This document shows, piece after piece, positions 13,615 to 24,670 of a stretch of DNA of 64,000 bases. The notes below the pieces were generated by a model that was given only the letters and a program-made list of their open reading frames with translations, was not told where the DNA came from and did no database searches. Position numbers and translations under genes: made by a program. The first letter of the stretch is position 1, and each line of letters begins with the position of its first letter. Source of the stretch: Mycteria americana (taxonomy: Eukaryota > Chordata > Aves > Ciconiiformes > Ciconiidae); the NCBI RefSeq assembly GCF_035582795.1, contig NC_134370.1, forward strand, positions 31,483,501 through 31,547,500. The letters run 5' to 3'.

Positions 13615-13697
13615 ATGGCGCGGGGCGCGCTGGTCGCCGCGCGGCACGGGCCGGCCCGCAGCCGCGCCCGGCGCCTCCCGCCCGCAGGGCCTGCGAG
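13615..13697 (+). pseudogene. C10orf53: UPF0728 exon 1 (frame conflict)
   Basis: The ATG lies at 13615 and the donor is GAG|GTGCGG at 13697/13698. The ATG frame gives MARGALVAARHGP, similar to the human start MPKNAVVILRYGP. The frame needed to join exon 2 correctly (one leftover base before the splice) gives SRPQGLR, similar to the human TFRLQGLQ. The two frames differ by one base, so a length change lies somewhere in about 13651-13675. The exon boundary is well supported by the phase match with exon 2. Confidence 0.6.
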
Positions 13698-16244
13698 GTG
13701 CGGGGGGGGCCCGCAGCAGCCGGCTCACTCGGCAGCACCAGCCGGAGCCCCAAGCCCCCCGTGCCTCGGGGCGACACCGCCCGTCCCGCGACTGGGACCC
13801 CGCAGCGCGGCCGGCTAAAAACGGGCCCCACCGCCGCGACCGCCCGGCTGCTTTCCAGCCGGAGCCGCGCTCTGCTTTCCCCCTGAAGGAGGGGAGGTGC
13901 GGCAGGCGAAGGCAGCTGGGACAGGGCCCAGCGCTGCGCGGAGGCCCAGCAGGCGCCTTTTCCTGCGGTTTCTCTGTGGTGATGCTGCACTGAGGGTCTC
14001 GGAGCTGCACGGCTCGCAGGCTGCAAAGGAGGCTCTAGCAGTTGCTTTATGTGTGTGACAAAGGACAGAGCTGCCTCAGAAATACGCCTGAAATATGCCT
14101 CAGAAAGCACAAACACTCCCATCTTCTATGTTTGCTGAGATAAGCTTGTATTACACTGTGTATATATTTTTCTTTTCCAATTACACAAACCTCATTAAAA
14201 ACACAGTCTGAAATAAACTCATAAAGATGAAAATGTTTAAGCTCAAATTCAAATTATAAATTAAAGTACTTGGGAGTACAAAGCAACTTTTGTTGCTTGC
14301 CGCTCACCTATAACTCCCAGCAATTAAATAAGGGAGGTGACAGGTATCCCAGGCGCTGGGGGCAGTGGGGCCCAGTTTGGGACCAGTGGTGCCCAGTTTG
14401 GGAGCAGAGCTCCCGCCGCGTTCCAGCACCCGCAGCCGGGCTCCAGCCGGAGCCGTGTGTGAGGAGCTGCCCGGGCTGTGCCCCTCAGAGCATTGCTGCG
14501 GGGCTTGAGACGGCCTCACTACAGATCCAACAGGAGCCGTGCCTCAGGGTATCAACGGAGTTGGCTAGGACTGCAGAAGTTTACTATCCATACCTACAGT
14601 TGCAGTGACACCCACAGAAGAAGGTGTAGCTGTTTTCTTCTGATTCATCATGAATTCTGTTTATTAGGGAATGAGCAACAGTTTTTCTCCATTCTAATGC
14701 TTTCCATCTGTAAGAGGATACATAATAAAAATTTCTGCCTAGCAAAATCCATCTGAAGTTGCAAGGTAAGTCAAATTGTATGTGTTCTCTAACGTATTCA
14801 CATAAGTCAAATTTTATGATTATAAACGCTTTAGGTCACCTAGGTGGAACAAAAAAGAAAGATAAACTCAGGATCGGACAAATCAGTATATGTTTGACAC
14901 TGGAAACTTACAAAGAGCATGAGTTAATGCAATATAAAGGCTACTGGCAACTCACTCAAATTCTCTTACTGGGGTTGCTAGATCATTGCAATGCACCTGA
15001 CACGGACCGAGAGCGACCAGGCCTCAACCTAGGGAAACTAGTACGTGGGTTTTTTTTAATTTAGAGCCAACAGTACAGAGAAGTCATCTCTCATCCATTT
15101 TATAAATATGAATTGTCAGATGTTGCCATTAAAGTTTCCTAGAAAGCAGGGAGAACTGTCTGATGAGGATGGCAAAACAGCAGCAGAAGCTGAAAGCATG
15201 CTGCTTTATGAACCAGACTCCTTTCCTCAGCCACTTTCTGTAGTTTTTCAATGAGCTGAACTAAAATGCTGCAAACAGCTGTCACAGGTGGGCACAGTTA
15301 GGTTAAATGTTTGAGAAACACCGGCCCTTGCAAGTCATACAGCTGCAGTGGAACTGGGGTAGAGAAAGCGGTACTTCTGCCTGCCAAAATAACTTATGTG
15401 TATTGGTCAGTATGCTGTCTCGGCCTTAACGCATAGCTGATAAAAACCTGGAAAGGCAAGACCCTGAATGTTTGACTATATAGGAATCTGCTTCTGCCTT
15501 GTAACAGAAGTCAATAGAATAAGATGAATTTAAAAAAAAATAAATCTAGGGGGGCCCAGCAGAAGCACGTAGCATTTCTGTGTTGCTAGAATTGCATTAT
15601 CAGCCAGTTCTCTTATTTCCCCAGTTCTGAATAATTTGCAATACCACTATACAATATACCGTAATAAACCCAAAAAGCACCTAATTCATCTAACCAAGTA
15701 TGTGGGTCGAGAGAGGATTTTGTCCCTTCTGGTTTGATTCTCAGCTTCACAAAATCTCAAGTCTTTAATGTCCTGAGGAATTGAATTATGTGAAATGAAT
15801 TATGCATCAATGAACAATTGGGTTATCAAGGTTGTTCACTTTATGTTCCAGCTGTTCTATAGCACCATCTTAATGTTTATTGGAGATTTCTTTTGAATTT
15901 AGTCTTATTCCATGGTACTTGCAAATAAATGCATTGCATTTCTTACAGCTGCTGTGCCAGTTAATAGCAAATACAAGTACATAATGAATTTCTTGCCTTT
16001 TACTGCTAGAACTAGAAATGACAGAGGGTGGAGGCTTCATTCAAAGGAGATCCATTAATGTAATAATAGCGAAGCCAGAGATTAAAGCTGATAGGATTTG
16101 TGGGGAGTTTTGTACAGCACTTAACTACATTAACACTGTTTTTTGTTCCTTGCCCTCGTAAGTGCTGAAACTTAGATATACTTGGAATTCACAATAAACC
16201 AAGCAAATACAGTACTGGCCACTGCTTATTTGCCCCTTTTCCAG
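13698..16244 (+). other. UPF0728 intron 1
   Basis: This GT-AG intron of about 2.5 kb begins in the CpG island. A second GC-rich patch at about 14340-14560 has a 21-base tandem repeat. Beyond that I see no gene or recognisable transposon. Confidence 0.6.
14363..14404 (+). repeat. 21-bp tandem duplication
   Basis: Two adjacent 21-base units (14363-14383 and 14384-14404) both contain GCCCAGTTTGGGA and differ at two positions. They lie in a GC-rich patch just downstream of the CpG island. Confidence 0.85.
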
Positions 16245-16362
16245 TTGTCCTGCAGGCAGATGGACATCAACTTATTCTGGAAGAGATACTGGACTGGAAT
16301 GCTATAGAGCTGGTAGTCAACGGGGAAACTATTTCGCTGCAACATCAATGGCCTGGATTTTG
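16245..16362 (+). pseudogene. C10orf53: UPF0728 exon 2 (frameshift; GC donor)
   Basis: The acceptor is CCCTTTTCCAG ending at 16244. The reading frame ADGHQLILEEILDWNAIELV then NGETI is intact up to 16333. To continue as the family does (FRCNINGLDFG), the frame must move by +1 or -2 bases at about 16331-16334. The exon ends TTTG|GCAAGT at 16362/16363, a GC donor with otherwise perfect consensus. The downstream phase matches exon 3 exactly. Confidence 0.8.
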
Positions 16363-17933
16363 GCAAGTACAGAGTTTTATTCATTGCAGTCTCTTGCTGA
16401 AAGCACTTACACTTTGAAATGAGCGCTTCCTAAGGCATAAACAGTCCAGGTTCTGTTAACATTAACACTTTTAAGCTCTGCACTCCTTTGTATTTGAGGC
16501 AGTTTGAAGGAGCACAGTCAGGAAGAGAGGATGGTCTGGGAGTTAGGGCCATGCTTGGGAGAGCACTGTTTAGGGCCTTCCTACGTGTACCAGCACACAA
16601 TCACAAGAAAACCTGCTAGGTTTCAGTCCACAGAGGTATTAGGACATCCATTTGCTTTCAAAATAGCAAATATTTTTCTTTGCTTGGGCCTTAGTTTCTT
16701 TAGGTTTTTTGTCTTCCCCTCCTGGTTTTGGCAGGGATAGGGTTAATTTTCTTCATAGTAGCTAGTATGGGGCCATGTTTTGGATCTGTGCTGAAAACAG
16801 TGTTGATAACAGAGGGATGTTTTAGTTGTTGCTAAGTAGTGCTTATACTAAATCAAGGACTTTTCAACTTCCCATGCTCTGCCAGGTGCACAAGAAGCTG
16901 GGAGGGGACATGGCTGGGACAGCTGACCCCAACTGACCAAAGGGCTATTCCATACCATATGACGTCATGTTCAGTATAGAAAGCTCAGGAAAGAAGAAGA
17001 AAGGGGGGGACATTTGGAGTGATGGCGTTTGTCTTCCCAAGTAACCGTTACGCGTGACGGAGCCCTGCTTTCCTGGAGATGGCTGAACACCTGCCTGCCC
17101 ATGGGAAGCAGTGAATGAATTCCTTGTTTTGCTTTGCTTGTGTGCGTGGCTTTTGCTTTCCCTATTAAACTGTCTTTATCTCAACCCACGAGGTTTCTCA
17201 CTTTTGCTCTTCTGATTCTCGCCCCCATCCCACCGGGGGGGAGTGAGCGAGCGGCTGCGTGGTGCTTAGTTGCTGGCTGGGGTTAAACTGCAACACCTCC
17301 CCAGCAAAACATAGATAATACCATTTCAGTGCCTCACAGAGAGTAATTTTTTTAATCATTTTTTGCTGCAGGTGAGACAAGGAGTTCAAGGCTCAAGTTT
17401 CCTCATCTCCTGTGCATGTGGCTTCCAGAGAAAGGCTGAAAGCCACTGCTTCTCACTTCCCGACTTTTCAACAGCCTCTCTAGGGCTGGGGACAGGAGTT
17501 GTGGAGCAAAAGCAGAAAACTGACCAAGGATAATGGCATTTCCAGCACCACAGCTTGGTTGGTTTTATCTTCCCGCAAGGAAGGCAGACAGGCCAGGAAC
17601 TGGGAGGTTCCAGTTGGAAATTTCTTCCAAGAAGACACATCTTTTTTTGTCCCAATCCTAGACCTACGCAGGACAGTGAAGTACTGGCTAATAGGCCATG
17701 CTGCAGTCTGCTGAACCACCTGCACTGCTGCATTCACTTTTTGCTCTGCTTCAACTCCAGGCCAAAGCTGAATCAAGCTCAGATTATACAGCTAACCAGG
17801 GTAGAGCCAAGCTGAGTTCAAGTGCTGTTAGGGAGAATGCAAAGGAATATACATGCTAGGATAAGAAGTAGAAATATAAAATAAGAATAAATTTACTTGC
17901 ATATACTTCGTAAATTGTGTTTTTCTCCTTTAG
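16363..17933 (+). other. UPF0728 intron 2, GC-AG type
   Basis: The intron starts GCAAGT and ends CTCCTTTAG. It holds a solo ERVL-type LTR at 16723-17295. No other element is recognised. Confidence 0.7.
16723..17295 (+). mobile_element. Solo LTR, avian ERVL-type endogenous retrovirus (copy 1)
   Basis: This element of about 573 bases begins TGGTTTTGGC and ends CTGCAACA. It is flanked by a perfect 5-base target duplication, CCTCC at 16718-16722 and 17296-17300. It shares its whole length with the LTR at 50460-51053, including GCTATTCCATACCATATG and CTGCCTGCCCATGGGAAG. It carries a perfect cAMP-response palindrome TGACGTCA (16960-16967) and an ATTAAA poly(A) signal (17164-17169), which set its orientation as +. 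There is no primer-binding site, internal region or second LTR, so it is a solo LTR from LTR-LTR recombination. It lacks the first few bases seen in copy 2. Confidence 0.9.
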
Positions 17934-17998
17934 GAGGTGATGGCAAGTTGGATCCACTTTGTGAAGAAGCCAGAAAAGCAGTGTTAAATGCCTACTGA
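17934..17998 (+). pseudogene. C10orf53: UPF0728 exon 3 (terminal)
   Basis: The acceptor is TTCTCCTTTAG ending at 17933 and the stop TGA is at 17996-17998. It encodes GDGKLDPLCEEARKAVLNAY, the most conserved end of UPF0728. The exon itself is undamaged. A possible poly(A) signal ATTAAA lies at 18265-18270. Confidence 0.85.
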
Positions 17999-18908
17999 TT
18001 TACAGGGACACATTCCCTTTTACCTTGGTTTTCTGTCAGGCAATTTACTTGCATTACAAAGGTATTCGAAATGTCAGGATACAGGTGGTTCTTTACACTT
18101 CTAGGTCTCTTAATGAAGCTCTACATAATCTTACTCGTTACACCCATGTGTCAACCAAATAAGAATATACCGCCTTTTCCAGAACCAGTCATATGTTACC
18201 ACGCTGAATATTACAAATTCATGTAGAACTGTGACTTGCATGTAGTTCTAATAATTTGATTTTAATTAAAGAAGAATGAAACTCCTGGATATCTTTCATT
18301 CTTTCAACTTTTAGAAAGTTTGCTATGTCAATGATAATAATTTCAAAGTTATTCATAGCTGATGATTAACCCATACATACAGATGTGCTAGTTCTGCTCT
18401 TCTCTTGGCCACATGAGATGTCCCAGAGAACAGTCGTGCATCATTAGACAAAGTCCAAGGTACAGAGAGAAAGAAGTTGGCATAGCCATAAGGACAGGAT
18501 TAAAGCTGACTGGGTGTTACCACAACTGATATTCCAGGTATCTCAAAAGCAATTCTGCCTTTCGCTCTCTATTTTTCCCCCCCAATAACTAGAGTATGCA
18601 GCTTCTTTTTTGCTTCTGATTTGTCAACATATATTCTCAACCTCAACTTCATTTTAAAAACACTTCTGACTCAGGTAAATTCAGCAGTTTGCAAATAATC
18701 ATATGCTGGAATGCTGGTACCCTGAGCAATTTTCACTTTGGCCCATAATTAGTTACGAAAGAAGTGGTTAGTCTTTGAATCCTAACGGAGTGGTGTGAAC
18801 AAAGACACACAGCATTTGTTGAGGCTCAGGAGCGCTAGGCAGCAAAGCTGCAGTTTCTCGTGCGGCTGCAGGAGAGACAGGCTGCCCAGCATAAAACCAA
18901 AGACAAAG

Positions 18909-19021
18909 AATTCCTATCCCTATTCCTATATATAATTCCTATATATATTCCTACATATAATATTATATATATTCCTATATATATTCCTATATATAATATT
19001 CCTGTTCCTATTCCTATATTC
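18909..19021 (+). repeat. AT-rich minisatellite, units like TATATATTCCTA
   Basis: About 110 bases of imperfect tandem units mix TATATA with ATTCCTA. Unit length varies, so it is likely unstable in copy number. Confidence 0.85.
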
Positions 19022-20964
19022 CACTCAGTATCTCCTATCAGCTGTAACCTGCAGGGAGATAGCTGTAGTTACAAATAACCAAACCACATTTATGGTGATA
19101 CTGATCCAACACGGAAAGTGTTATCAAAATAACACTATCACTATGCTCAAATACAGTCCCCTTACCAATGACCTATAGATGACAGAGGTATTAAAACAAT
19201 ATTCTTTAGTAAGAAAAAAATACTCTAGTTAAAGTCGAGCAAAGCAGAAACTATATTGTCCCTTTAGAAGACTGAAACGTTTTTGCTTTCTACACTCTGA
19301 TATAACAAGATTAGAAAGTGAAAACATTCAGACTTTGAGAAGATCAATACAATTAAGTTTGGCAGAGATAATGAAGGCACTTTCTGCAGCAGACATTCAC
19401 ACAGAGAGCAGACTGGGGTTTCAGCATCTGCCCCGCTCTAGTTCTGTCCTGGACAGCAGTGAGTTAGTTCACATCTCGCTGTGACCCTGACCTGTAACTA
19501 CTAAGCAGGCTGTCCTGCACCACAACCCAGTCCAGCCTGCAGCTCCAGTGCAGCCCTGGGCACAGAGACGGGCTTTAAAAAAACCCACCCTACTGCATTT
19601 GCCAGTGGGACACCACAAGCGGCTTTCTGCTCCGGCAGCAAACTGTCTATTGGCCTTTTATGTAAATGCAAGTTAGTTAGACTGAGTTAGTTTAAATAAT
19701 GTTAGTTCTGGGCAGAATTTACTCCCAAAAATAGAAGACTAAACTCCCCATACCTCTTGAGCCTGGAATGCCGTGAACATCAATAGAAATGCTACAGGCA
19801 GATGAACTCACCAGTGTGACTAGTTTATTTTTTTAAAAAAAGTTTTAGTTTTGCTGTGTTCAGTGACCTCTGTAACATCACTCTGAGGGCATTTCTGACA
19901 TACCTCCAAGTTATAATGCCAGCAGTTTTGTAGGGAGATATTAAGCTTTAATAGATCAACATGTTTAGCTGGATTAAATACAAACAAGCTTTGAGGAACA
20001 CAAGGCTTCAGGTCTTAAAGCGAAGCAGCAAACTTCAAGACAAGTATGGGTTGAGAACTGCTCTGACTTTGCTTTAGAGTAATATTATGACCAAATTGTG
20101 AAAGACCAGAGACAGATGAGAAAAGGTTTTTAATATGACAGTGAGATATCTTCCAGCAAGATAAAAAATTAGCTCCATCAGACATTTTGAACATAGCTGG
20201 CTAGAATGCATAAAGAGATCTCAGGCCCCTTTACTGTGCTTTTGTTACAGAAGGGAAAAATAAATACAAATTTGAAGTAGCCCCTTCAGTTTGGTACCCG
20301 TCCCCCAAACACTACCTGCGATTAGTTGCCATGGCACTAGCAGGCAGCTGGATATTTGAAGGCACTGTAGTAGCCACTTGGACGAAGGCATTTGATTTTT
20401 TTATATGTGAAATAACCACTTTTTTCCTCAAAGTCTCCCTCATTTTTAAGGGGATTATCTGCCCCACAGATAATCATGGCCATTTGAGAACTGAACCTAG
20501 CCTGCAAGCCTTCTCTACAGTGACTTTCATCCAGACTATTGTGATAAAGTCAAATCAGGAGGAAGAAAGCAGCAGCAGCAAATTATTCCAGTAGTAACAC
20601 CAACTAAATTGCTGTGCAGCTTTTATGGTTTGGCTAATTGTCTCATTAATACACATTTCTGATCACTGAAATGGATCTCAAGTATTTTTAATCACTGAAA
20701 AAATTGTACTGCTAAGAGCTCTCTCCCTCCTATCCTCGGTACTATTTGCAATGGAAAACACACAAAGGCTCCTGTTGATTGGAGCCCCACTGCTGCACAG
20801 CTGGCAGTCAAATGGTACTAATGGCACAATAACACAATATAACTAAAATAGTTTGCCTTTTAGAGTAACAATCTCTTATAACATGATTAAGCTCTATCAC
20901 GCGTGTTATGTTTTGCAAATGGCTCCAAAAAATCTGACAATTTTTCCAGTAATTTCTTCAAAGC

Positions 20965-20985
20965 GGGGGGGGGGGGGTGGGTGGG
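20965..20985 (+). repeat. G-run with GGGT repeats, quadruplex-prone
   Basis: A run of 13 G (20965-20977) is followed by TGGGTGGGT. This gives four or more closely spaced G triplets on the + strand. Confidence 0.85.
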
Positions 20986-23844
20986 TAAAAAAATCATTAG
21001 CTATCAAGAAACAAATTAACAACACTTGATACATTAAAAAAAGATGAAAACAACTGCACCAAGCACAGGCTGCACAGCCAGCATGGTTGCATGGTATCCA
21101 GTCCACTCCCCCTTGCAGAATGCACCTCCAAAGACCAAGTTTGTCACATTTAATTGCAGACACTTTATTGAAGCACTTCTTTTAGGAGCTGGCTTGCCCT
21201 AGGCTAGGTCTGTAACTGGTGGAGAGAAGCATCTCCACAGAGCAATTCAGATCTCTACTAAGTATAGACTGTAGGATCTCTGGGCTCCTAATTTAGGTAC
21301 TTTTTTGGTGTTTGGTTGCAAACAATATTAAAAGAGATGAAGCTTTTTCCTCATATGAGGAGCACATTTCAAAAGGAGCAAGCTGGCATTATCCAACACG
21401 CTACTTGCATGCTCTTTACGCTCTCAGCAAACGGGAAGATTTTGCTCTTGGCCATCACTCCCAGTGGTTGCACAAGCCATACATTGCAACAAGAAGTTTC
21501 CCCTTACAAGAGTTGTAGATATTTATCCCATACATTATCATTAAAGACAGCAGCCACTTAATTTTCAAATAGCTTATTCTCAGCAGCTTAATGCAAAAGT
21601 GGCACAGCTCTTGTTAGGAGAGATGCACCCTTTTATGGTGGCCGGTCTGATAAAAAAAACCTGCAAAGGCCTAGAAGCTCTTTTGTGGAGATGGAAGTGA
21701 TGCATAAGAAGGAAATCACTCCATGCAAATCCTCAAGAAGAGTTGAAAAGATCCTATTTATTCTCAGACATGTTTTGCTTGTTTTAAAGTGACTGTACGA
21801 TGGTAATCATCAACTTCCCGTGGGTGCACTTCTGATCAGGTACTTGGAAAAATAAAGCAATATACAGCTGATATCAGCACAGTTCTCAGAAAAGAGTTTC
21901 AACTTCATTAGAAGACCAAAGTTGAATTATTTTAATAGTTGGGGTTTTTTAAATAAAAAATATCAACGATACTATACATAGTTAAATTTCCTTCCTGTTC
22001 ATTTTGCATATTGGCCATCCAGTAACATGATATTAAACATGGCAGCACTAAGAACTTCCATGCATCATTTTTATCTATTAAGAGAAAGTCTGTGACAGAT
22101 TCGCTTTGCAGTCTGTAGGACATCACTTCTCCATCTCCTTCAGCTGAAATGGAGATAACAGCTTTGAGTCACAGAGATCTTGTGTTCCCTAAAATATTTT
22201 CCAATTCTCCAGTAAAAAGTGCTGTACAATTAGTTGTATGGCATTCCACAATTAGTGCAGGGAAATGCTTTATTCCAGTAAATTCTTTTTTTAAATTTTT
22301 TTTTCCAGCTTAAAAGAGAGGGAACAAAGTGATACTTCTGTTTTTAACAGTTGCTTAAACTGTCCAGATTTCTTTTGGTTATTTTAAGGTATTTTTGTTT
22401 AAAATATTGAGAACATTCCCTATCAATGCCCACACATGTTATGAGTGCAAACAGCCCAAGAGAATACGTGCAGGATTATTCTGCTCTGTCAAGGCACATA
22501 TTTACAAGACTCAGTATAGGCTCATTCAAGTGAGAGGCAAGATGCATTACTAATTTAAGATGAATTTGAAACGTGGCCATTTACTTGCTACAACTTTCAG
22601 TTTTGATCAATTTTGTAAGGCAGTTTTAAAAAAAGACAGGGTTGTTCTGCACCCACACGTAGGCACTATTCAGGCACATAAGTATTTGCTCACATACACG
22701 TGTATATGTAAATGTACCCAGGAAGGCATCCACCAAGGTCATATGAAGTATAGCCAGAAACACTACAAATTAGTGGTCTTTGTCATAGGCTTTGAAATTA
22801 ATTCTGGGGAACAGAATATGCCACAGAGATGTCCGTTTACTTCCCTTTGGGCTTTGTTACAGAGACAGGTACCACCAAGTTACAAAGTTCTGCATAAATC
22901 TATTGAGCTCATGAGCTGCACAATATTGTGTTCACTATAAAAAATACGATTTTACTGATAAGTCTAATGAGGCGCCTGAGGGCTGTGATAAAGGCCTAAG
23001 GAAAAAAAAAAAGGAAGAAAAGGAAATAATCATCACACTTCATGTAGCACGTCCCTAATTTTTTAATGCATGTAAGTATCAGAACAGTGATGCTGAAGAC
23101 AAGGAAATACTAGATTTCTTTTTTGCTGACAGTCCCTGCAGAAGCTATTTATGTGCAGTCATATACTGACGTGCATACTCAGATATATTTTCCTGAAGCC
23201 TGTAGAGTTTTGTCTAAGCAAGAGCTTCAGAATATGTGTGTGTAAATAAATTAAAGAATGTCTGGTTTTTAATGAGAAGGGTGTATTGTGGTATAAATAT
23301 TGCAGAGCACATTAAATAAACATTGTCACATATGACCAGGTATCTATTAAATGAACACATCACAGGAGAAGTTAATTACCTAAGAGTGTAACTAGGAACC
23401 GTTTAGAATCACTGGAGATTAAGTTGCTTTATTTATGTTTCTCTTTCCTTCTGAATAGGCAGTAGGTTGTTGCAATGAAGAGTCCCAAAGCAGCACGAAG
23501 CTTCAGCTCTTCATCAACTCTAAGACGACAAGAGTTTTGTCAACAATGGTTTGAAGTTCTGAAAAACCAAAAATTTTCCTCAAAGTAATTTTTTGCAAAA
23601 TGTGCTGGCACAAAACAGTACTTAAGATGTAAAGGTGCAAAATATTTATGGTTCTTTTGGTATCTTAAGCTGCTCAGCGGAAAGAAGACGACTTACATGG
23701 TGTGCTTTATGTATATGTATTTCTCTCATATATTGCACCCTCAAAAAAAGTATACATGCACTTCTTCAAAACTGATTGTTAGTGTCAGAGACTAATATCC
23801 CAGAAGTAACGTATAACTTTATTATATTAATAAGATTTTTCTAG

Positions 23845-24670
23845 ACTTGAAAGGACAGGCTGGATGGATGGGCCGAGGTCAATTGTATGAGGTTTAACAA
23901 GGCCAAGTGCAAGGTCCTGCACTTGGGCCACAACAACCCCATGCAACGCTACCGGCTTGGGGAAGAGTGGCTGGAAAGCTGCCTGGCAGAGAAGGACCTG
24001 GGGGTGTTTGTTGACAGCCGCCTGAATATGAGCCAGCAGTGTGCCCAGGTGGCCAAGAAAGCCAATGGCATCCTGGCTTGTATCAAAAATAGCGTGGCCA
24101 GCAGGAGTAGGGAAGTGATCGTGCCCCTGTACTCAGCACTGGTGAGGCTGCACCTCGAATACTCTGTCCAGTTTTGGGCCCCCCACTACAAGAGGGACAT
24201 TGAGGTGCTGGAGCGTGTCCAGAGAAGGGCAACGAAGCTGGTGAAGGGTCTGGAGCAGAAGTCTGATGAGGAGCAGCTGAGGGAGCTGGGATTGTTTAGC
24301 CTGGAGAAAAGGAGGGTGAGGGGAGACCTTATTGCTCTCTACAACTGCCTGAAAGGAGGGTGTAGAGAGGTGGGGGTCGGTCTCTTCTCCCAGGTAACAA
24401 GTGATAGGACAAGAGGAAATGGCCTCAAGTTGCGCCAGGGGAGGTTTAGACTGGATATTAGGAAATTTTTCTTCACCGAGAGGGTTATCAAGCATTGGAA
24501 CAGGCTGCCCAGGGAAGTGGTTGAGTCGCCATCCCTGGAGGTATTTAAAGGACGTTTGGATGAGGTGCTTAGAGACATGGTGTAGTGGTGGTCTTGGCAG
24601 TGTTAGGTTTATGGTTGGACTCGATCATCTTAAAGGTCTTTTCCAACCTATATGATTCTGTGATTCTGTG
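23845..24670 (+). mobile_element. CR1 LINE, 5'-truncated 3' end (copy 1)
   Basis: This fragment of about 825 bases is the end of a CR1 retrotransposon, the main LINE of birds. It encodes the C-terminal part of the CR1 ORF2 (reverse transcriptase polyprotein), with [57 protein letters not shown] and [18 protein letters not shown]. After the stop at 24583-24585 comes the typical short 3' UTR (CTTAAAGGTCTTTTCCAACC) and two copies of the terminal octamer ATTCTGTG (24655-24670). CR1 copies usually lack target duplications, and none is seen. Confidence 0.95.
23851..24585 (+). pseudogene. CR1 ORF2 C-terminal fragment, uninterrupted
   Basis: The frame is open from 23851 to the natural stop TAG at 24583-24585, about 244 codons, with no frameshift against the CR1 family pattern. 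The reverse transcriptase core and the endonuclease are absent because of 5' truncation, so the fragment is inactive. The intact frame suggests a relatively young insertion. Open frames on the opposite strand here are shadows. Confidence 0.85.

Larger units (their letters stand above)
13400..14000. promoter_or_regulatory. CpG island / promoter of the UPF0728 gene
   Basis: This is an abrupt 600-base block of very high GC and dense CpG in an otherwise AT-rich region. It encloses an ATG at 13615 in a favourable GCGCCATGG context and the first exon of the UPF0728 gene. It has a 10-base tandem repeat (CGGCTCCCAA twice, 13561-13580). Long overlapping open frames here on both strands are a by-product of few stop codons in GC-rich DNA. 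Use as a CpG promoter is inferred from composition and position; no TATA box is evident. Confidence 0.75.
13615..17998 (+). pseudogene. C10orf53: UPF0728 (C10orf53-like) gene, three exons with two apparent frameshifts
   Basis: The exons are 13615-13697, 16245-16362 and 17934-17998. UPF0728 proteins are small (about 93 residues in human), of unknown function, and lie between CHAT and OGDHL in amniotes. Exon 2 encodes ADGHQLILEEILDWNAIELV and exon 3 encodes GDGKLDPLCEEARKAVLNAY followed by TGA, both near-identical in pattern to the human protein. Two breaks are visible. Exon 1 starts in the ATG frame (RHGP, like human RYGP), but its end fits only another frame (RPQGLR, like human RLQGLQ); from ATG to donor it is 83 bases against 97 expected. 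Exon 2 has a break at about 16331-16334, after GETI. The gene may be a recent pseudogene, or the assembly may have small errors, especially in the GC-rich exon. The family identification is firm and the coding status uncertain. Confidence 0.75.

Noticed and set aside
13366-14122. Long overlapping open frames of 204-214 codons on the - strand and 152 codons on the + strand
   Set aside because: They lie in the CpG island, where stop codons are rare, and their products are Arg/Ala/Pro-rich without domain signature.
16723-17295. Remains of a full endogenous retrovirus
   Set aside because: A single LTR with its own target duplication and no gag, pol or env-like frame; it is a solo LTR.
24133-24578. 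Open frames on the - strand of the CR1 element
   Set aside because: They are shadows of the CR1 ORF2 frame.
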